Positions 34,606 to 44,601 are shown, numbered from the stretch's first letter. The stretch: DNA of 64,000 bases from Leptospira sp. GIMC2001 (GCF_028462125.1 NZ_CP115468.1:2907559-2971558); one strand, 5' to 3'. The notes: a model not told the origin generated them from the sequence alone. Translations and numbers: made by a program.

Positions 34606-36600
34606 CTATCGATTCAGTCGTATAATAAGGTTTAGACGCTCAGCAATTGCGATCACTTCCATGACTCTGGTTTTATCAATGATAATACCGGTCGGAGAGA
34701 TTTCTTCAATCACAAACTTTTTGCCCTTTATCTGACCCATTAGCAATTCCATCACGTTTGGATCTTTGGTTCTAACTAAAACAGAATCCTCGGTGATGGT
34801 GACTATTGGAAGATTAGATCCCCAATCTTCGAGTAAGAACAATAAGTTCTGTGCGAGTTCACCCTTATTGCTTTCTCTTAGAAAATGAATAAATTCTTTT
34901 GGATTGTAACCAAGTAAAATCCCTGATTGGAAAGAATCCTTGGTGAGAATGAAAGTATAAACACGATCATAATCCTTCAACTCTGCAAATGCCTTCATTA
35001 AGTTGATTCCATAGATCGAAACTCGATCAGGGAATGCAATAATCGACATATCAGGATTGATAGTAATTCCGCCCTTCTCTGTTGCTTGTGACAATTCATC
35101 TTGGTTGAAATAGAACTTGCCAAGATCCGCAAGCGACAATTGACGATTTGGATATTCGACTTCAATCAATCCAAAAAGATGAAGATAGAAAATTGCAGAT
35201 TGAATCTCTTTTCGAAGATCAGCAAGATCTTCTTCGAAAGTTTTGATTCGAAAGCCTGGAGCAAAAATCAAATGCTCTCGAATGATATTAGAGAAAATCA
35301 CATGAACATTGATCGAACCATAATTCATGATCAATTTAACACATTTATCTAATATAGGCTTATCATAAAATGGCACTTCTGTAGATAAGAAAACTTCTGG
35401 AGGATTCAGTCGTCTGGATCTCGCTTCATTCACTTCGTGAATGATATTGCGCATCAATTCGAATATATCACGAGTCTGGAACTCATCAATATCACCTGTG
35501 AGAACAACATTCTCACCTTTGATATCCACCAAATTCATAAGTCGCAATATAGGAAGAATCAATTCAATCTGATAAACTTGGCTCTTCTCAGGAAATATAT
35601 CAATATCAGGATTTAGTAATTCAGTTTCCGTTCTCTTGTGATCAGCTTGTTTGATCTTTCCAGATTTCGCAAGATTTAGACCTTTTCTAGAAATGTACGA
35701 AATCAACTTCTTAGAGTTAAGATAAAAATCTAGTTGATTGGTCGCCCTCTTCTCAGTTCTCTGCTTGGTACCTTTCTTAATTGGTGGAAGCAATGGATTG
35801 GTCTGAATATATTCCAAAATTTCTTTTGGAATGATCGCTACTCGAATAAATTTATCTTCAACAAAGTAAACATCTCGTATCAAATGCAAATTCGTTAAGT
35901 GCGGAATGCTCACTTCAAATTTGCCACGATTCGTTATGATATAATTGCGAAGAACATCCATTTCGATAACGCCACCATGGATGTAAATCTTATGCAAAAC
36001 ATCTCGTTGGAATTCATCCAATGAGTCTAGAGTCTTTTGGATTCCTTCATTGGAGATTGCATTTTTGAGAAAATGTGAATCTGCTTTCTTTACAGATTGA
36101 GCTTCCAACCAGTCGTGGTGGAAATACGATAATTCAACTTTGGCAAGTTCTTTCTCTATGGAATACTTGAACTTTTCACCCTTTGCATTCTGATCGCTCT
36201 TTACAATTCCCGCAATTTCTTCGTAGAAATGGTATTTATCTAAATTGTTGGTGAGTCTCTCACGATTCTTCCTCTGGTAAACCATGAAGTATTTACGCAG
36301 AAGATTTAGCTCCATCTCAACATTGATGGGTGGAATATTCACTTTTCGTGATATCTCACCAAGAGTCATAACGTTCTTATTCTTAAGAATATGCGTAATG
36401 ATTGTAACTTGTAAGCTTGAAAATTTTTCTAAGACCCATTTCAGATAAAATTCATCAGTAAAACTGCTAATTAAATATTGTATTGCGGTCTTTTTATCTT
36501 TGACTGGAAACTTAGGTAGGTTCCATAATTGAGCGGTCTTCTTAAGCTCGGTCATATCGAGCTTTTCTAGCTCTTGATAGAGAACAGTTTCTTTGGACAT
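34606..36600 (-). CDS. Winged-helix protein with XPB/Ssl2-like domain, no helicase
   Basis: The 664-residue soluble protein has several winged-helix-like segments ([40 protein letters not shown]). Residues about 515-615 match the 'Helicase_C_3' or XPB/Ssl2 N-terminal-like domain: [20 protein letters not shown], then [20 protein letters not shown] and [17 protein letters not shown]. In actinobacteria this domain is fused to or encoded near an XPB-like helicase. Here no Walker motif or helicase domain is present and none is adjacent. A role in DNA binding or as partner of a helicase encoded elsewhere is inferred. The gene is monocistronic and is followed by the hairpin repeat. Confidence 0.65.
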   Translation of the reverse strand: MSKETVLYQELEKLDMTELKKTAQLWNLPKFPVKDKKTAIQYLISSFTDEFYLKWVLEKFSSLQVTIITHILKNKNVMTLGEISRKVNIPPINVEMELNLLRKYFMVYQRKNRERLTNNLDKYHFYEEIAGIVKSDQNAKGEKFKYSIEKELAKVELSYFHHDWLEAQSVKKADSHFLKNAISNEGIQKTLDSLDEFQRDVLHKIYIHGGVIEMDVLRNYIITNRGKFEVSIPHLTNLHLIRDVYFVEDKFIRVAIIPKEILEYIQTNPLLPPIKKGTKQRTEKRATNQLDFYLNSKKLISYISRKGLNLAKSGKIKQADHKRTETELLNPDIDIFPEKSQVYQIELILPILRLMNLVDIKGENVVLTGDIDEFQTRDIFELMRNIIHEVNEARSRRLNPPEVFLSTEVPFYDKPILDKCVKLIMNYGSINVHVIFSNIIREHLIFAPGFRIKTFEEDLADLRKEIQSAIFYLHLFGLIEVEYPNRQLSLADLGKFYFNQDELSQATEKGGITINPDMSIIAFPDRVSIYGINLMKAFAELKDYDRVYTFILTKDSFQSGILLGYNPKEFIHFLRESNKGELAQNLLFLLEDWGSNLPIVTITEDSVLVRTKDPNVMELLMGQIKGKKFVIEEISPTGIIIDKTRVMEVIAIAERLNLIIRLNR

Positions 36601-36655
36601 TGCGATCGTTACGCTTCATTTTAAACGAAGGGGTCTCAAGTAAACCAAAATAAAA

Positions 36656-37978
36656 ATGGTTTTCCCATTTTCTTTATCTCGAAAAAATGTATCTATGTCA
36701 GGATTCTTTAGCAGCGGTCTTCGAATCATTCACTCTGGAGCTATCTTTTCCACTAAGTTGGGTGGATTAGCATTTGAAATCTTATCAGGTAATCCTCCCC
36801 TCAGATCTGTTGCTTTGAAACTTCGCGAAGCCTTCGAAGATCTAGGAGCAACATATATAAAACTAGGGCAATTCATAGCCTCGGCACCTTCTATTTTTCC
36901 AACAGAATTCGTAGATGAGATGCAGAAATGTCTCGATCAAGTAAAACCTGTTTCGATTCACGATATTCGTCGGATCATCATTAAGGAATTAGGTGAAGAC
37001 GTACATTCTGTATTCCACAGCTTCAATGAAGTTCCCATCGCGTCTGCATCGATTGCCCAAGTGCACGGAGCCATTACCAAAGAAGGATTGGATGTCGTAG
37101 TCAAAATCCAAAGACCTGGAATCGAAGACCTTCTCGAAACTGATATGAATCTTATCTTGGTTCTAACTTGGATACTTGAGAAATTTGCTCCTAAATTCAA
37201 AAGCTCTGGACTCACAGGAATGGTTGAAGAATTCAGAAAATCAATTTTAGAGGAAACGGATTTTATCCGAGAAGCAGCTAACATAGAAGAGTTCGAAAAT
37301 TATTTGCTTAAAGTGGGCGAGAACCGAGCTGTTGTTCCAAGAGTTTATCATGCCTATAGCTCGAAAAGAGTTCTAACTATGGAGCGATTCTATGGATCAC
37401 CGATCACTGATGAAGTCGGGCTCAGATCCTTCACAAAAGATCCAAAAAAAGTTTTAGAAACCGCTCTCGAAGTTTGGTTTTCCTCTCTTGCGCAGTCTGG
37501 ATTCTTTCATGCAGATGTTCATGCAGGGAATCTTCTCATTCTAAAAGATGGCAAGATTGGTTTTATAGATTTTGGAATTGTGGGACGTATATCACCGAAA
37601 GTATGGGAAGGTCTGATGATGTTCATGCAAGGAATGAGTTTTGGAGAAGCCAATCTCGTTGCTGACGGATTGATTCTTATGGACTCGACTGAAGCCAAGA
37701 TCGACAAACAGAAATTAGTTAAAGATTTAAATTCTGTATTTACAGAAATGTTTTCAATTATGGAAAAGCTTCAATCCGGAAATGTTGCCGCCATCGATGA
37801 CCATCAGTTGAATAGAATCATGTTTGATATAAAAGAAATTACAGAGACCAATGGATTGAAAATTCCCAGAGAGTTCGGTCTACTCATCAAGCAGATTTTG
37901 TATTTTGATCGCTATGTTCAGAGTCTTGCACCAGAGATCAATATCATCCGAGATCAGAAAAAATACATCAGCAAATGA
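36656..37978 (+). CDS. UbiB/AarF (ABC1) family atypical kinase
   Basis: The 440-residue protein shows the family's hallmarks: the KxGQ motif in TYIKLGQFIASAP, the Ala-rich loop PIASASIAQVHGA, VVKIQRPGI (the catalytic-type Lys), FFHADVHAGNLLIL and FIDFGIVG. Family members support quinone biosynthesis or lipid handling at the membrane through an unusual ATPase activity. It lacks the long C-terminal helix pair of some UbiB proteins. Its stop overlaps the feoA start as ATGA, so it heads a ubiB-feoA-feoB unit. ATG at 36695 is an alternative start; no clear ribosome site exists for either. Confidence 0.88.
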   Translation: MVFPFSLSRKNVSMSGFFSSGLRIIHSGAIFSTKLGGLAFEILSGNPPLRSVALKLREAFEDLGATYIKLGQFIASAPSIFPTEFVDEMQKCLDQVKPVSIHDIRRIIIKELGEDVHSVFHSFNEVPIASASIAQVHGAITKEGLDVVVKIQRPGIEDLLETDMNLILVLTWILEKFAPKFKSSGLTGMVEEFRKSILEETDFIREAANIEEFENYLLKVGENRAVVPRVYHAYSSKRVLTMERFYGSPITDEVGLRSFTKDPKKVLETALEVWFSSLAQSGFFHADVHAGNLLILKDGKIGFIDFGIVGRISPKVWEGLMMFMQGMSFGEANLVADGLILMDSTEAKIDKQKLVKDLNSVFTEMFSIMEKLQSGNVAAIDDHQLNRIMFDIKEITETNGLKIPREFGLLIKQILYFDRYVQSLAPEINIIRDQKKYISK

Positions 37979-38268
37979 AGAAAACTCTGAATTTGTCAAA
38001 AACTAATACAAACATAACCTCTGAAAAAATTATAAAGCTTAGTGATCTGCCAATTGGCAATATGGGAATCATCCTAACCATTGACGATCAGGAAATGGAC
38101 AAGAACCTACTTCGAGACTGTTGGGATCAAGGATTACTTCCTGGTAGTTCGATAGCCGTTCTTGAAGTGTATGAATCACAAAAAAAAATGGTTATACAGA
38201 TCAATAGTTCAATCATACTTGCTATGCCCATCGCTATATCGGAAAAAATAAATGTCAACCATTCATGA
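37975..38268 (+). CDS. feoA: FeoA-like SH3 protein of ferrous iron uptake
   Basis: The 97-residue protein ends in an SH3-like FeoA domain: KLSDLPIGNMGIILTID, then RDCWDQGLLPGSSIAVLEV and INSSIILAMPIAIS. FeoA is a cytosolic accessory of the FeoB permease. About 18 N-terminal residues (NLSKTNTNITSEK) are extra. The start overlaps the ubiB-like stop by 4 bases and its own end overlaps feoB by 17 bases. Confidence 0.85.
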   Translation: MKKTLNLSKTNTNITSEKIIKLSDLPIGNMGIILTIDDQEMDKNLLRDCWDQGLLPGSSIAVLEVYESQKKMVIQINSSIILAMPIAISEKINVNHS

Positions 38269-40369
38269 AAATGACTTTAAATACTTACTAGTTGGCAACC
38301 CAAATTGTGGCAAATCCACTCTATTCAATCGTCTAACGGGACTTAGGCAAAAGACTGGTAATTTTCACGGTGTAACCGTTGAGAAGAAAACTGGCTTTGT
38401 AGACACCGTCTATGGAGAAAAAGAACTCTGGGATCTTCCTGGATCTTATAGCTTAGAAGGCAATAGCGAAGATCGAAAACTCACTTCCGATATCATTCTA
38501 TCCAGAAAACAAAATGACAAAATCATTTTTGTAATGGATTCCGTTCAATTGGAACGGAGCTTTCAATTCCTGATTTCTATAATAGATACAGGTGCACCAA
38601 TTCTTGTTGTGCTAACAATGAAAGATATCCTCCACCGAAGAAAAATCAATATCGATATAGAAAAATTATCCAAAATTACAGGCTTAGAATTTATCCTGAT
38701 CAACGCAAAAACTGGAGAAAATTGTAACGCATTAAAAGATAAAATCAATAATCCGGATAATTTTAAAATGGGAAATAGAATTTGGAAATTTCCTGCGAAA
38801 GAAGAGAAAATCTATCAAAAAATTATTCAATCTGTTAACTCCGATTCCAATCGACTTGTAGAGTTTGCTATTTTGCAAACTTTAAAATATGAAAATAATC
38901 CAAATCAATCTGAGTATCTAAAGAGATTTTCTAACCTATTCAATCCGGCAACTAAGGAATTGATTGTAGAAGAATCCAAGCAAGGTATTTTTTCTGAGCA
39001 AGAAGAACTCGTATCCAAATCCATTTATATCAAGAAATTAGTAACTTCTTCAGTTACCCATCTGTCGGATCAAAATCAATTATCAATTGATCGAGCTGAT
39101 AAAGTTTTACTTCACCCCTATTTTGGAGTCGGAATATTCCTTGCAATCATGGCTTTGGTTTTCCAATTTCTTTTCACTTGGGCTGAGTATCCGATGGATT
39201 GGATAGAATCAGGTATTGGAATCTTGCAAGAAGGAAGTAAGGGCTTACTTCCTCAGGGACCACTTTCTTCATTGTTCGTTGATGGAATATTAGGTGGAGT
39301 GGGAAGCGTCCTTGTATTTATACCACAGATAAGTTTATTATTCTTTTTTATAGGAATCATGGAAGAGTCAGGTTATATGGCAAGGGTTTCTTTTGTCATG
39401 GATCGCTTTATGGGCAAATTTGGTCTGTCAGGAAAAAGTTTTATTCCACTGCTATCGTCTGCAGCTTGTGCAGTTCCCGCAATTATGGGAACTAGAACTA
39501 TCGAAAACAAATCTGATCGCATGACAACTATTATGATATCACCTTTGGTTATGTGTTCTGCACGATATCCAGTGTATATTTTGGTTGTCGGGGCAGTCTT
39601 TACATCTGAAAGATTGTTTGGCATATTCAATCTTCAAGGATTTGTCCTATTTCTTATGTTCTTCCTTGGCCTACTCACTTCTCTCATATTCGGATTGATT
39701 TTCAAGCGCACCTTATTTCGAGAATCAGCATCCTATTTCCTAATGGAATTGCCGAGCTATAAGATGCCTTCGATGCTAAGTATTGCACAAAATGTTTTGG
39801 TCAAGATCAAAGCTTTCCTCAAGAATGCAGGACAGATCATTCTTTATATTTCTATTCTACTCTGGTTTATATCTTACTATCCAATTGATGATGTACAAAT
39901 CCAAGCTGATTCAGAAACGCCTATATCAACTGAGATTGAAAATGCTTCTGGCATCAAAACTTCTTATGCTGCAAAAATTGGTAAAGTGATTGAACCTGTA
40001 ATTGAACCACTTGGTTATGATTGGAAAATCGGAATCGCATTGATCACATCTTTTGCTGCGAGAGAGGTGATGGTTTCAACACTTGCTGTACTCTACGAGA
40101 TCGAAGATGCCGACGAAGAAAATCCGAATCTCAGAGAAGCTATGCTAAATGACCGCAACGAAAAAGGGGAACCTCTATGGACACCACTCACTGGAATGAG
40201 TATCTTGGTGTTCTTCGCATTTGCGAGCCAATGCATGTCGACTCTTGCTGTTGTGAGAAAAGAAACAAACTCTTATTTCTGGCCCAGTTTCCAATTTGCT
40301 TATATGACTATACTTGCTTATGTTTCTGCATTTTTAGTATACCAAATCGGTAGTGTTTTAGGTTTTTAG
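38252..40369 (+). CDS. feoB: Ferrous iron transporter FeoB
   Basis: The 705-residue protein has an N-terminal GTPase: G1 GNPNCGKST, G2 Thr in HGVTVEK, G3 DLPGSYSL. A helical GDI-like region and a polytopic gate domain follow (PQISLLFFFIGIMEESGYMA; SSAACAVPAIMGTRTIENKS with the conserved Cys; FAAREVMVSTLAVLY). It imports Fe2+ across the inner membrane. The G4 motif reads LTMKD where most FeoB have NMxD, so Thr replaces the guanine-specifying Asn. It is otherwise complete. Confidence 0.95.
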   Translation: MSTIHENDFKYLLVGNPNCGKSTLFNRLTGLRQKTGNFHGVTVEKKTGFVDTVYGEKELWDLPGSYSLEGNSEDRKLTSDIILSRKQNDKIIFVMDSVQLERSFQFLISIIDTGAPILVVLTMKDILHRRKINIDIEKLSKITGLEFILINAKTGENCNALKDKINNPDNFKMGNRIWKFPAKEEKIYQKIIQSVNSDSNRLVEFAILQTLKYENNPNQSEYLKRFSNLFNPATKELIVEESKQGIFSEQEELVSKSIYIKKLVTSSVTHLSDQNQLSIDRADKVLLHPYFGVGIFLAIMALVFQFLFTWAEYPMDWIESGIGILQEGSKGLLPQGPLSSLFVDGILGGVGSVLVFIPQISLLFFFIGIMEESGYMARVSFVMDRFMGKFGLSGKSFIPLLSSAACAVPAIMGTRTIENKSDRMTTIMISPLVMCSARYPVYILVVGAVFTSERLFGIFNLQGFVLFLMFFLGLLTSLIFGLIFKRTLFRESASYFLMELPSYKMPSMLSIAQNVLVKIKAFLKNAGQIILYISILLWFISYYPIDDVQIQADSETPISTEIENASGIKTSYAAKIGKVIEPVIEPLGYDWKIGIALITSFAAREVMVSTLAVLYEIEDADEENPNLREAMLNDRNEKGEPLWTPLTGMSILVFFAFASQCMSTLAVVRKETNSYFWPSFQFAYMTILAYVSAFLVYQIGSVLGF

Positions 40370-40383
40370 CCGATAAATTAAGT

Positions 40384-41409
40384 ATGTTCCAAGAATGTAT
40401 AGAGCTTACTGAAGATTTAATTATATCTCGTGAAGATCCTCCCTTTCTAATTGCAGAAATTGGGTTAAACCACAATAACGATTTGGAAATTGGCAAACGA
40501 ACCATTGAAGCTGCCGCAAAAGCTGGAGCACAGGCTGTCAAATTTCAAACCTACAATACTCAGAACTTCATTGATTCAACACAGGATCGTGCAAAATTTC
40601 TATTTGATATTTTTAAAAAATACGAATTGAACGAAAAATTCCATCGTGAATTTCAAAAAACGGCAAATGATAATGGACTGATTTTTTTCTCAACTCCTCT
40701 GGATTCTGAATCAGTGGATCTGCTTGTGAATTTGGAAGTTCCGGCTCTCAAAATAGCATCCGGTGATATCGTAAACTCAGAACTATTAGAAAAAGTAGCT
40801 TCAAGCAAATTACCAATCTTTCTTTCCACAGGTGCATCCAATCTATCTGAAGTAATTCGAGCTTTGGAATTTCTAAAAGATAGAGATGTAGAAAGCCTAT
40901 GCCTAATGCATTGTGTATCACTCTATCCTGCTCCTTCCGAATCCTTAAATCTCAATACATTACAGATTTATAAAGATCTAACGGATGGACCACTTGGATT
41001 TTCTGATCATAGTGCCGGTTTCTTAGGTGCAAGCATTGCAGTTTCGATGGATGCAACTGTGATAGAAAAACATTTCACCTTAGACAAAAAAGCAGATGGC
41101 CCTGATCATTCAATATCAGCTGATCCAAAAGACCTCAAGGATCTATCAGACAATATCAAACTTGCCTATAGTATGAAAGGCAAGAAGAGTAAAATCCTTC
41201 ATCCAAAGGAAGCAGAAAGTTATTTCTTTGGAAGAAGATCTCTCTATACAGACGCCAATGGAATTGTGCGCGCTATGCGCCCGAACCTCCATTTAGAAGA
41301 TAACAATATTGGAGATTCTTGGGATTATACATTTATTGAAGAAGATAAACGAAAAAATTCAAAACATTCAGGGCAAATTCTTCCGTTTAGAAGAGGAGAT
41401 TTTGAATAA
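40384..41409 (+). CDS. neuB: NeuB-family sialic-acid-type synthase
   Basis: The 341-residue protein has the NeuB TIM barrel: FLIAEIGLNHNNDLEIGK, AQAVKFQTYNTQNFI, FFSTPLDSESVDLL, LKIASGDIVN, LGFSDHSAG and VIEKHFTLDKKADGPDHSIS. It condenses PEP with an N-acetylated sugar to give a nonulosonic acid. The C-terminal SAF (antifreeze-like) domain, normally about 60 residues with a second substrate loop, is shortened and divergent here (RRSLYTDANGIVRAMRPNLH, then a polar tail). No other nonulosonic acid gene adjoins it. It follows feoB by 14 nt, and its end overlaps the M23 peptidase start. Confidence 0.85.
   Translation: MFQECIELTEDLIISREDPPFLIAEIGLNHNNDLEIGKRTIEAAAKAGAQAVKFQTYNTQNFIDSTQDRAKFLFDIFKKYELNEKFHREFQKTANDNGLIFFSTPLDSESVDLLVNLEVPALKIASGDIVNSELLEKVASSKLPIFLSTGASNLSEVIRALEFLKDRDVESLCLMHCVSLYPAPSESLNLNTLQIYKDLTDGPLGFSDHSAGFLGASIAVSMDATVIEKHFTLDKKADGPDHSISADPKDLKDLSDNIKLAYSMKGKKSKILHPKEAESYFFGRRSLYTDANGIVRAMRPNLHLEDNNIGDSWDYTFIEEDKRKNSKHSGQILPFRRGDFE
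41391..41398 (+). promoter_or_regulatory. Ribosome binding site for the M23 peptidase TTG start
   Basis: AAGAGGAG inside the end of neuB lies 3 nt before a TTG at 41402. An ATG at 41309 in the same frame has no such site, and a GTG at 41414 is the other candidate. Confidence 0.55.
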
Positions 41410-42571
41410 TCGAGTGATTTTAGTTAGGGCAATTATTTTTTTCATTGCTCTAACGTTTATTATTCTTCCAGTCTCCTCAGAAACTAAGTTGTCCACACTA
41501 AGTGATTCAAATTCTGATACCAAAAAATCCATAGAAGCAAACACGGAAGACGATCCAACTTCAGGATTTTTTGATTTCGGTAGACATACAAGAATTCCCT
41601 TCCACTATTCCGTCTCATCTGGATCTCTGGGTAACTACCAAGTTCGAAATCTTTTTGATTCCAATATAAAAACTTCTTGGATGTCAGATAAAAATTCCGA
41701 ACCTGAGTGGATCCTAGTTGATTTTTCCGAGAAAAGGCTAATGGATTCTGTGGAAGTTCATTTTCCAAGTTGGGGATTCTTTCGAAAAATTGGTGGCTAC
41801 CAGATTCAAGTCAATGTCTGGGGCAAATGGCAAACGCTAGTAGAAAATCCCAATCCCAAAAGATACAATAAGCATAAGTTCCCGGGGATTGATGCTTCGA
41901 TGATTCGAGTTTTTTTTCCAGATGTTGATGATAGTCCAGTAGTTGTATCCGATTTCAAAATATATTTAGAAAATTCTCTATTGAATGGAATTGATCCAAG
42001 ATTAGGTGGATTCCTCTTTCCGGTTGACTCAGGGATACTTCCAAACAATGACTATTCTCTTCCAGGCGCACCCCGTGCATATCGCAATGGCTTTCACAAA
42101 GGTGTTGATATAAGGACGATCCGATCTGGTTTATTCACTGATGAGAAACCGCTTGATAAGAATACGGATATTTTGAATTGTGCGGATGGCATTGTTTTGC
42201 GAGCCGACTGGGATTATATTCCTATGATTCCAGCAGATTTTGAAAAGCAGAAATTACTCACAAGCAAACATCCTGTTACTTTTGTGGATCGGGATTTTGG
42301 CGGTAGACAAGTCTGGATCGATCATGGGAATGGAATTCTAACAGCTTACAATCATTTGTCGAGCATTGATCCCAATGTCCAAGTTGGCAAAGCAATAAAA
42401 AAAGGAATCCGTATAGGCAAAGCAGGAAATTCAGGACTAAAGGGAGAGGCGGACAAAACGAACGAAGGAATCCACCTCCACCTTGAGATATGGGTGGATG
42501 GTGAATATCTCGGTAAAGGACTAAGCGCGAAGCAATCCCGAAAGGTTATGGAATACCTGTTTCGAGATTGA
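41402..42571 (+). CDS. M23 (LytM-type) metallopeptidase with discoidin-like domain
   Basis: From the TTG at 41402 the 389-residue protein begins with a signal peptide (VRAIIFFIALTFIILPVSS). A discoidin-like domain occupies about 65-185 (YQVRNLFDSNIKTSWMSDKN; WILVDFSEKRLMDSVEVHFP). The M23 domain follows, with zinc ligands in FHKGVDIRT and HLHLEIW and the conserved WIDHGNGILTAYNHLS. An Asp in GVDI completes the zinc site, so it is probably active on peptidoglycan. Its start overlaps the neuB stop, suggesting coupled translation. Confidence 0.82.
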   Translation: MNNRVILVRAIIFFIALTFIILPVSSETKLSTLSDSNSDTKKSIEANTEDDPTSGFFDFGRHTRIPFHYSVSSGSLGNYQVRNLFDSNIKTSWMSDKNSEPEWILVDFSEKRLMDSVEVHFPSWGFFRKIGGYQIQVNVWGKWQTLVENPNPKRYNKHKFPGIDASMIRVFFPDVDDSPVVVSDFKIYLENSLLNGIDPRLGGFLFPVDSGILPNNDYSLPGAPRAYRNGFHKGVDIRTIRSGLFTDEKPLDKNTDILNCADGIVLRADWDYIPMIPADFEKQKLLTSKHPVTFVDRDFGGRQVWIDHGNGILTAYNHLSSIDPNVQVGKAIKKGIRIGKAGNSGLKGEADKTNEGIHLHLEIWVDGEYLGKGLSAKQSRKVMEYLFRD

Positions 42572-42576
42572 ATCGT

Positions 42577-43803
42577 TTATGCCTTTTTTACCAGATGACT
42601 CAATAACGCCTTTAGAAAATTTACATCTGGTGTTCCAGCTTCAATAGCTTTGTCATTAATAAAGATTGAAGGAGTTGACTGGATGTTGACCTTTTCTGCT
42701 TGATCGATTTCCTTTTGCAATTGTTGTTGAACGGACTGCGAACTCATACACGATCTAAACTTGTTCATATCCAATCCAGACTTGGACGCTACATTGCTCA
42801 CAGTCGCAGCCGTATGCATCACACCATTTTCTGTATCTGAATAGAGTCCGTTGTAGACTTCTCGGAATTTGCCTTGTTTCTCACCACACAATGAAGCGGT
42901 TGCCGCAACGCAAGAAGATGCACCGGGTGCAGCTCTTCCTACCAAACGATTGCAATTAGAATCCAATGGAAAATTCATATAGACAACTTTTATCATTCCA
43001 TCGTATTCAACTAACATCTGATTGAGTATATGACTAGCATGCATGCAATGACCACAATTAAAATCTGCAAATTTAACGATTGTGATAGGAGCAGACTTAT
43101 CGCCAACCATTGCAGAACCTTCGGTCACGAGTCCAAGGTTCTTTCCAGATTCAAACTTGGCAATTTTGGAACCATAAGAACTAGATTCCGAAACAGAACC
43201 AACTTTACCTGAATCATTGGCAGAAGCTTTGCCTGCAACAAGACCTAATGAGAAAAAAGCCAGAAAAGCAATTGCATAATTCATAAAGTTTTTCTTTAAA
43301 GAGATAACAAAATTAGATTCGCCAGAGGTATCGATTTGTTTTTTTATAAATAGAATCAAGGCAAGAAGTGCTATTGTTACAGCATAGGTCATAAGACACA
43401 TCGAACAAACTGTTCCGATCGCTAAAGTTGAAATCAGAAAAAGGATAATATCTATTCCAATACCGAGCAAGATAAAAGGAAAAAGTAAACTAACAACGGA
43501 ACTCACTTCCTCTGTTGATTTGGCTGTTCCTAACTTGAAAAAACCAAACGCCAAACTTCCATAATATGCAAAACCTAGAAGAGCTACAGGAACATCACCC
43601 AATATCGGAAGACTTCTAAGTGCCGAATATTTACTCTCTGCCACTTGCTTGCAGGAGCCTGGCTCACCTACAATACCGCACAATCCTTGACCCACTTCCC
43701 CTGCTGTTCCATAGTATTCCAAAATCAAAAAAAATGATAAAAATACACCGAGAGCGGCGATTCCTAACCCAATAAATCCCAACTTACTTAGATTTCTATC
43801 CAT
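42577..43803 (-). CDS. VKOR-DsbA fusion (disulphide-forming system)
   Basis: The 408-residue protein joins a vitamin K epoxide reductase-like membrane domain to a periplasmic DsbA-like domain. The first has four to five helices, Cys pairs in CGIVGEPGSCK, and the active CxxC in TVCSMCLM. The second is a Thioredoxin_4 domain with active site NCGHCMHA and cis-Pro in QSTPSIFIND. It would oxidise thiols of exported proteins and pass the electrons to quinone, replacing separate DsbA and DsbB. AGAGGT precedes the ATG. It converges on the M23 peptidase. Confidence 0.92.
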   Translation of the reverse strand: MDRNLSKLGFIGLGIAALGVFLSFFLILEYYGTAGEVGQGLCGIVGEPGSCKQVAESKYSALRSLPILGDVPVALLGFAYYGSLAFGFFKLGTAKSTEEVSSVVSLLFPFILLGIGIDIILFLISTLAIGTVCSMCLMTYAVTIALLALILFIKKQIDTSGESNFVISLKKNFMNYAIAFLAFFSLGLVAGKASANDSGKVGSVSESSSYGSKIAKFESGKNLGLVTEGSAMVGDKSAPITIVKFADFNCGHCMHASHILNQMLVEYDGMIKVVYMNFPLDSNCNRLVGRAAPGASSCVAATASLCGEKQGKFREVYNGLYSDTENGVMHTAATVSNVASKSGLDMNKFRSCMSSQSVQQQLQKEIDQAEKVNIQSTPSIFINDKAIEAGTPDVNFLKALLSHLVKKA

Positions 43804-43836
43804 TGAATGCTATACCTCTTTATCTACTATGAGTCT

Positions 43837-43853
43837 CCGTAGAAATTCTACGG
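43837..43853 (-). terminator. Hairpin after hisA
   Basis: CCGTAG pairs with CTACGG over a 5-nt loop, 14 nt after the hisA stop on the minus strand. No T-run follows, so it may be a weak terminator or a 3' processing stem. Confidence 0.35.
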
Positions 43854-43866
43854 CAAATACAAAAGT

Positions 43867-44598
43867 TTATGTTTTCTTACAAAAGTCTACTGCTGCGCGA
43901 AGATCAATTTTACCTTCGTAAATTGCCTTACCTGTGATTGCTCCGTACATTTCACCTGAGCCGATCTTCGATAAAACTTCTAGATCTTCAATGGATGATA
44001 CACCACCAGATGCAATCAATTGAAAAGGATATTTGGAAAGTATCCATTCATAGGAATAAAAATTCGGACCTTGCAAGGTTCCATCCAAGGAAATATCTGT
44101 AAATATAACATGCCGAACACCTTGGATATGAATTCTTTCCATAAAATCTTCGAATCGCAAGCCAACGTCTTTTTCCCAACCTTGGGTTTTCACAAAGCCA
44201 TCTTTGGCATCAACTCCGACGACAATTCTGTCAACTCCATAAAGCACTAGAGCATCATCCACTAACTTAGGATCTATGACCGCAGATGTTCCCAGTATAA
44301 ATCTATCGATTCCTAAATTGTCATAGAATTTGAGAGTGTCGAGATTCCTGATTCCACCACCTAACTCTAATTTAACTTTGGAATTTTCTTGGATTTTTCG
44401 AATCGCTGTTTCATTGCCAGGCTTTCCTAATTTTGCCCCGTCCAAATCCACCAAATGAATTAGTTCTGCGCCTTGGCTGGTAAAATCTGCCACAAGGTTC
44501 CAAGGTGCATCAGAATAAATTGTCTTTTTCTGATAATCGCCTTGATAGAGACGAACTGCTTGGTTCTCCAATAAATCTATTGCAGGAATGACGATCAT
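43867..44598 (-). CDS. hisA: ProFAR isomerase HisA
   Basis: A 243-residue (beta/alpha)8 enzyme that isomerises the ProFAR intermediate of histidine synthesis. The diagnostic segments are MIVIPAIDLLENQAVRLYQG (catalytic Asp), LELGGGIRN, VVGVDAKDG, FTDISLDGTLQGPN (second catalytic Asp) and ASGGVSSIEDL. It is last of hisB-hisH-hisA, 3 nt after hisH. Confidence 0.96.
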   Translation of the reverse strand: MIVIPAIDLLENQAVRLYQGDYQKKTIYSDAPWNLVADFTSQGAELIHLVDLDGAKLGKPGNETAIRKIQENSKVKLELGGGIRNLDTLKFYDNLGIDRFILGTSAVIDPKLVDDALVLYGVDRIVVGVDAKDGFVKTQGWEKDVGLRFEDFMERIHIQGVRHVIFTDISLDGTLQGPNFYSYEWILSKYPFQLIASGGVSSIEDLEVLSKIGSGEMYGAITGKAIYEGKIDLRAAVDFCKKT

Positions 44599-44601
44599 AA
44601 T

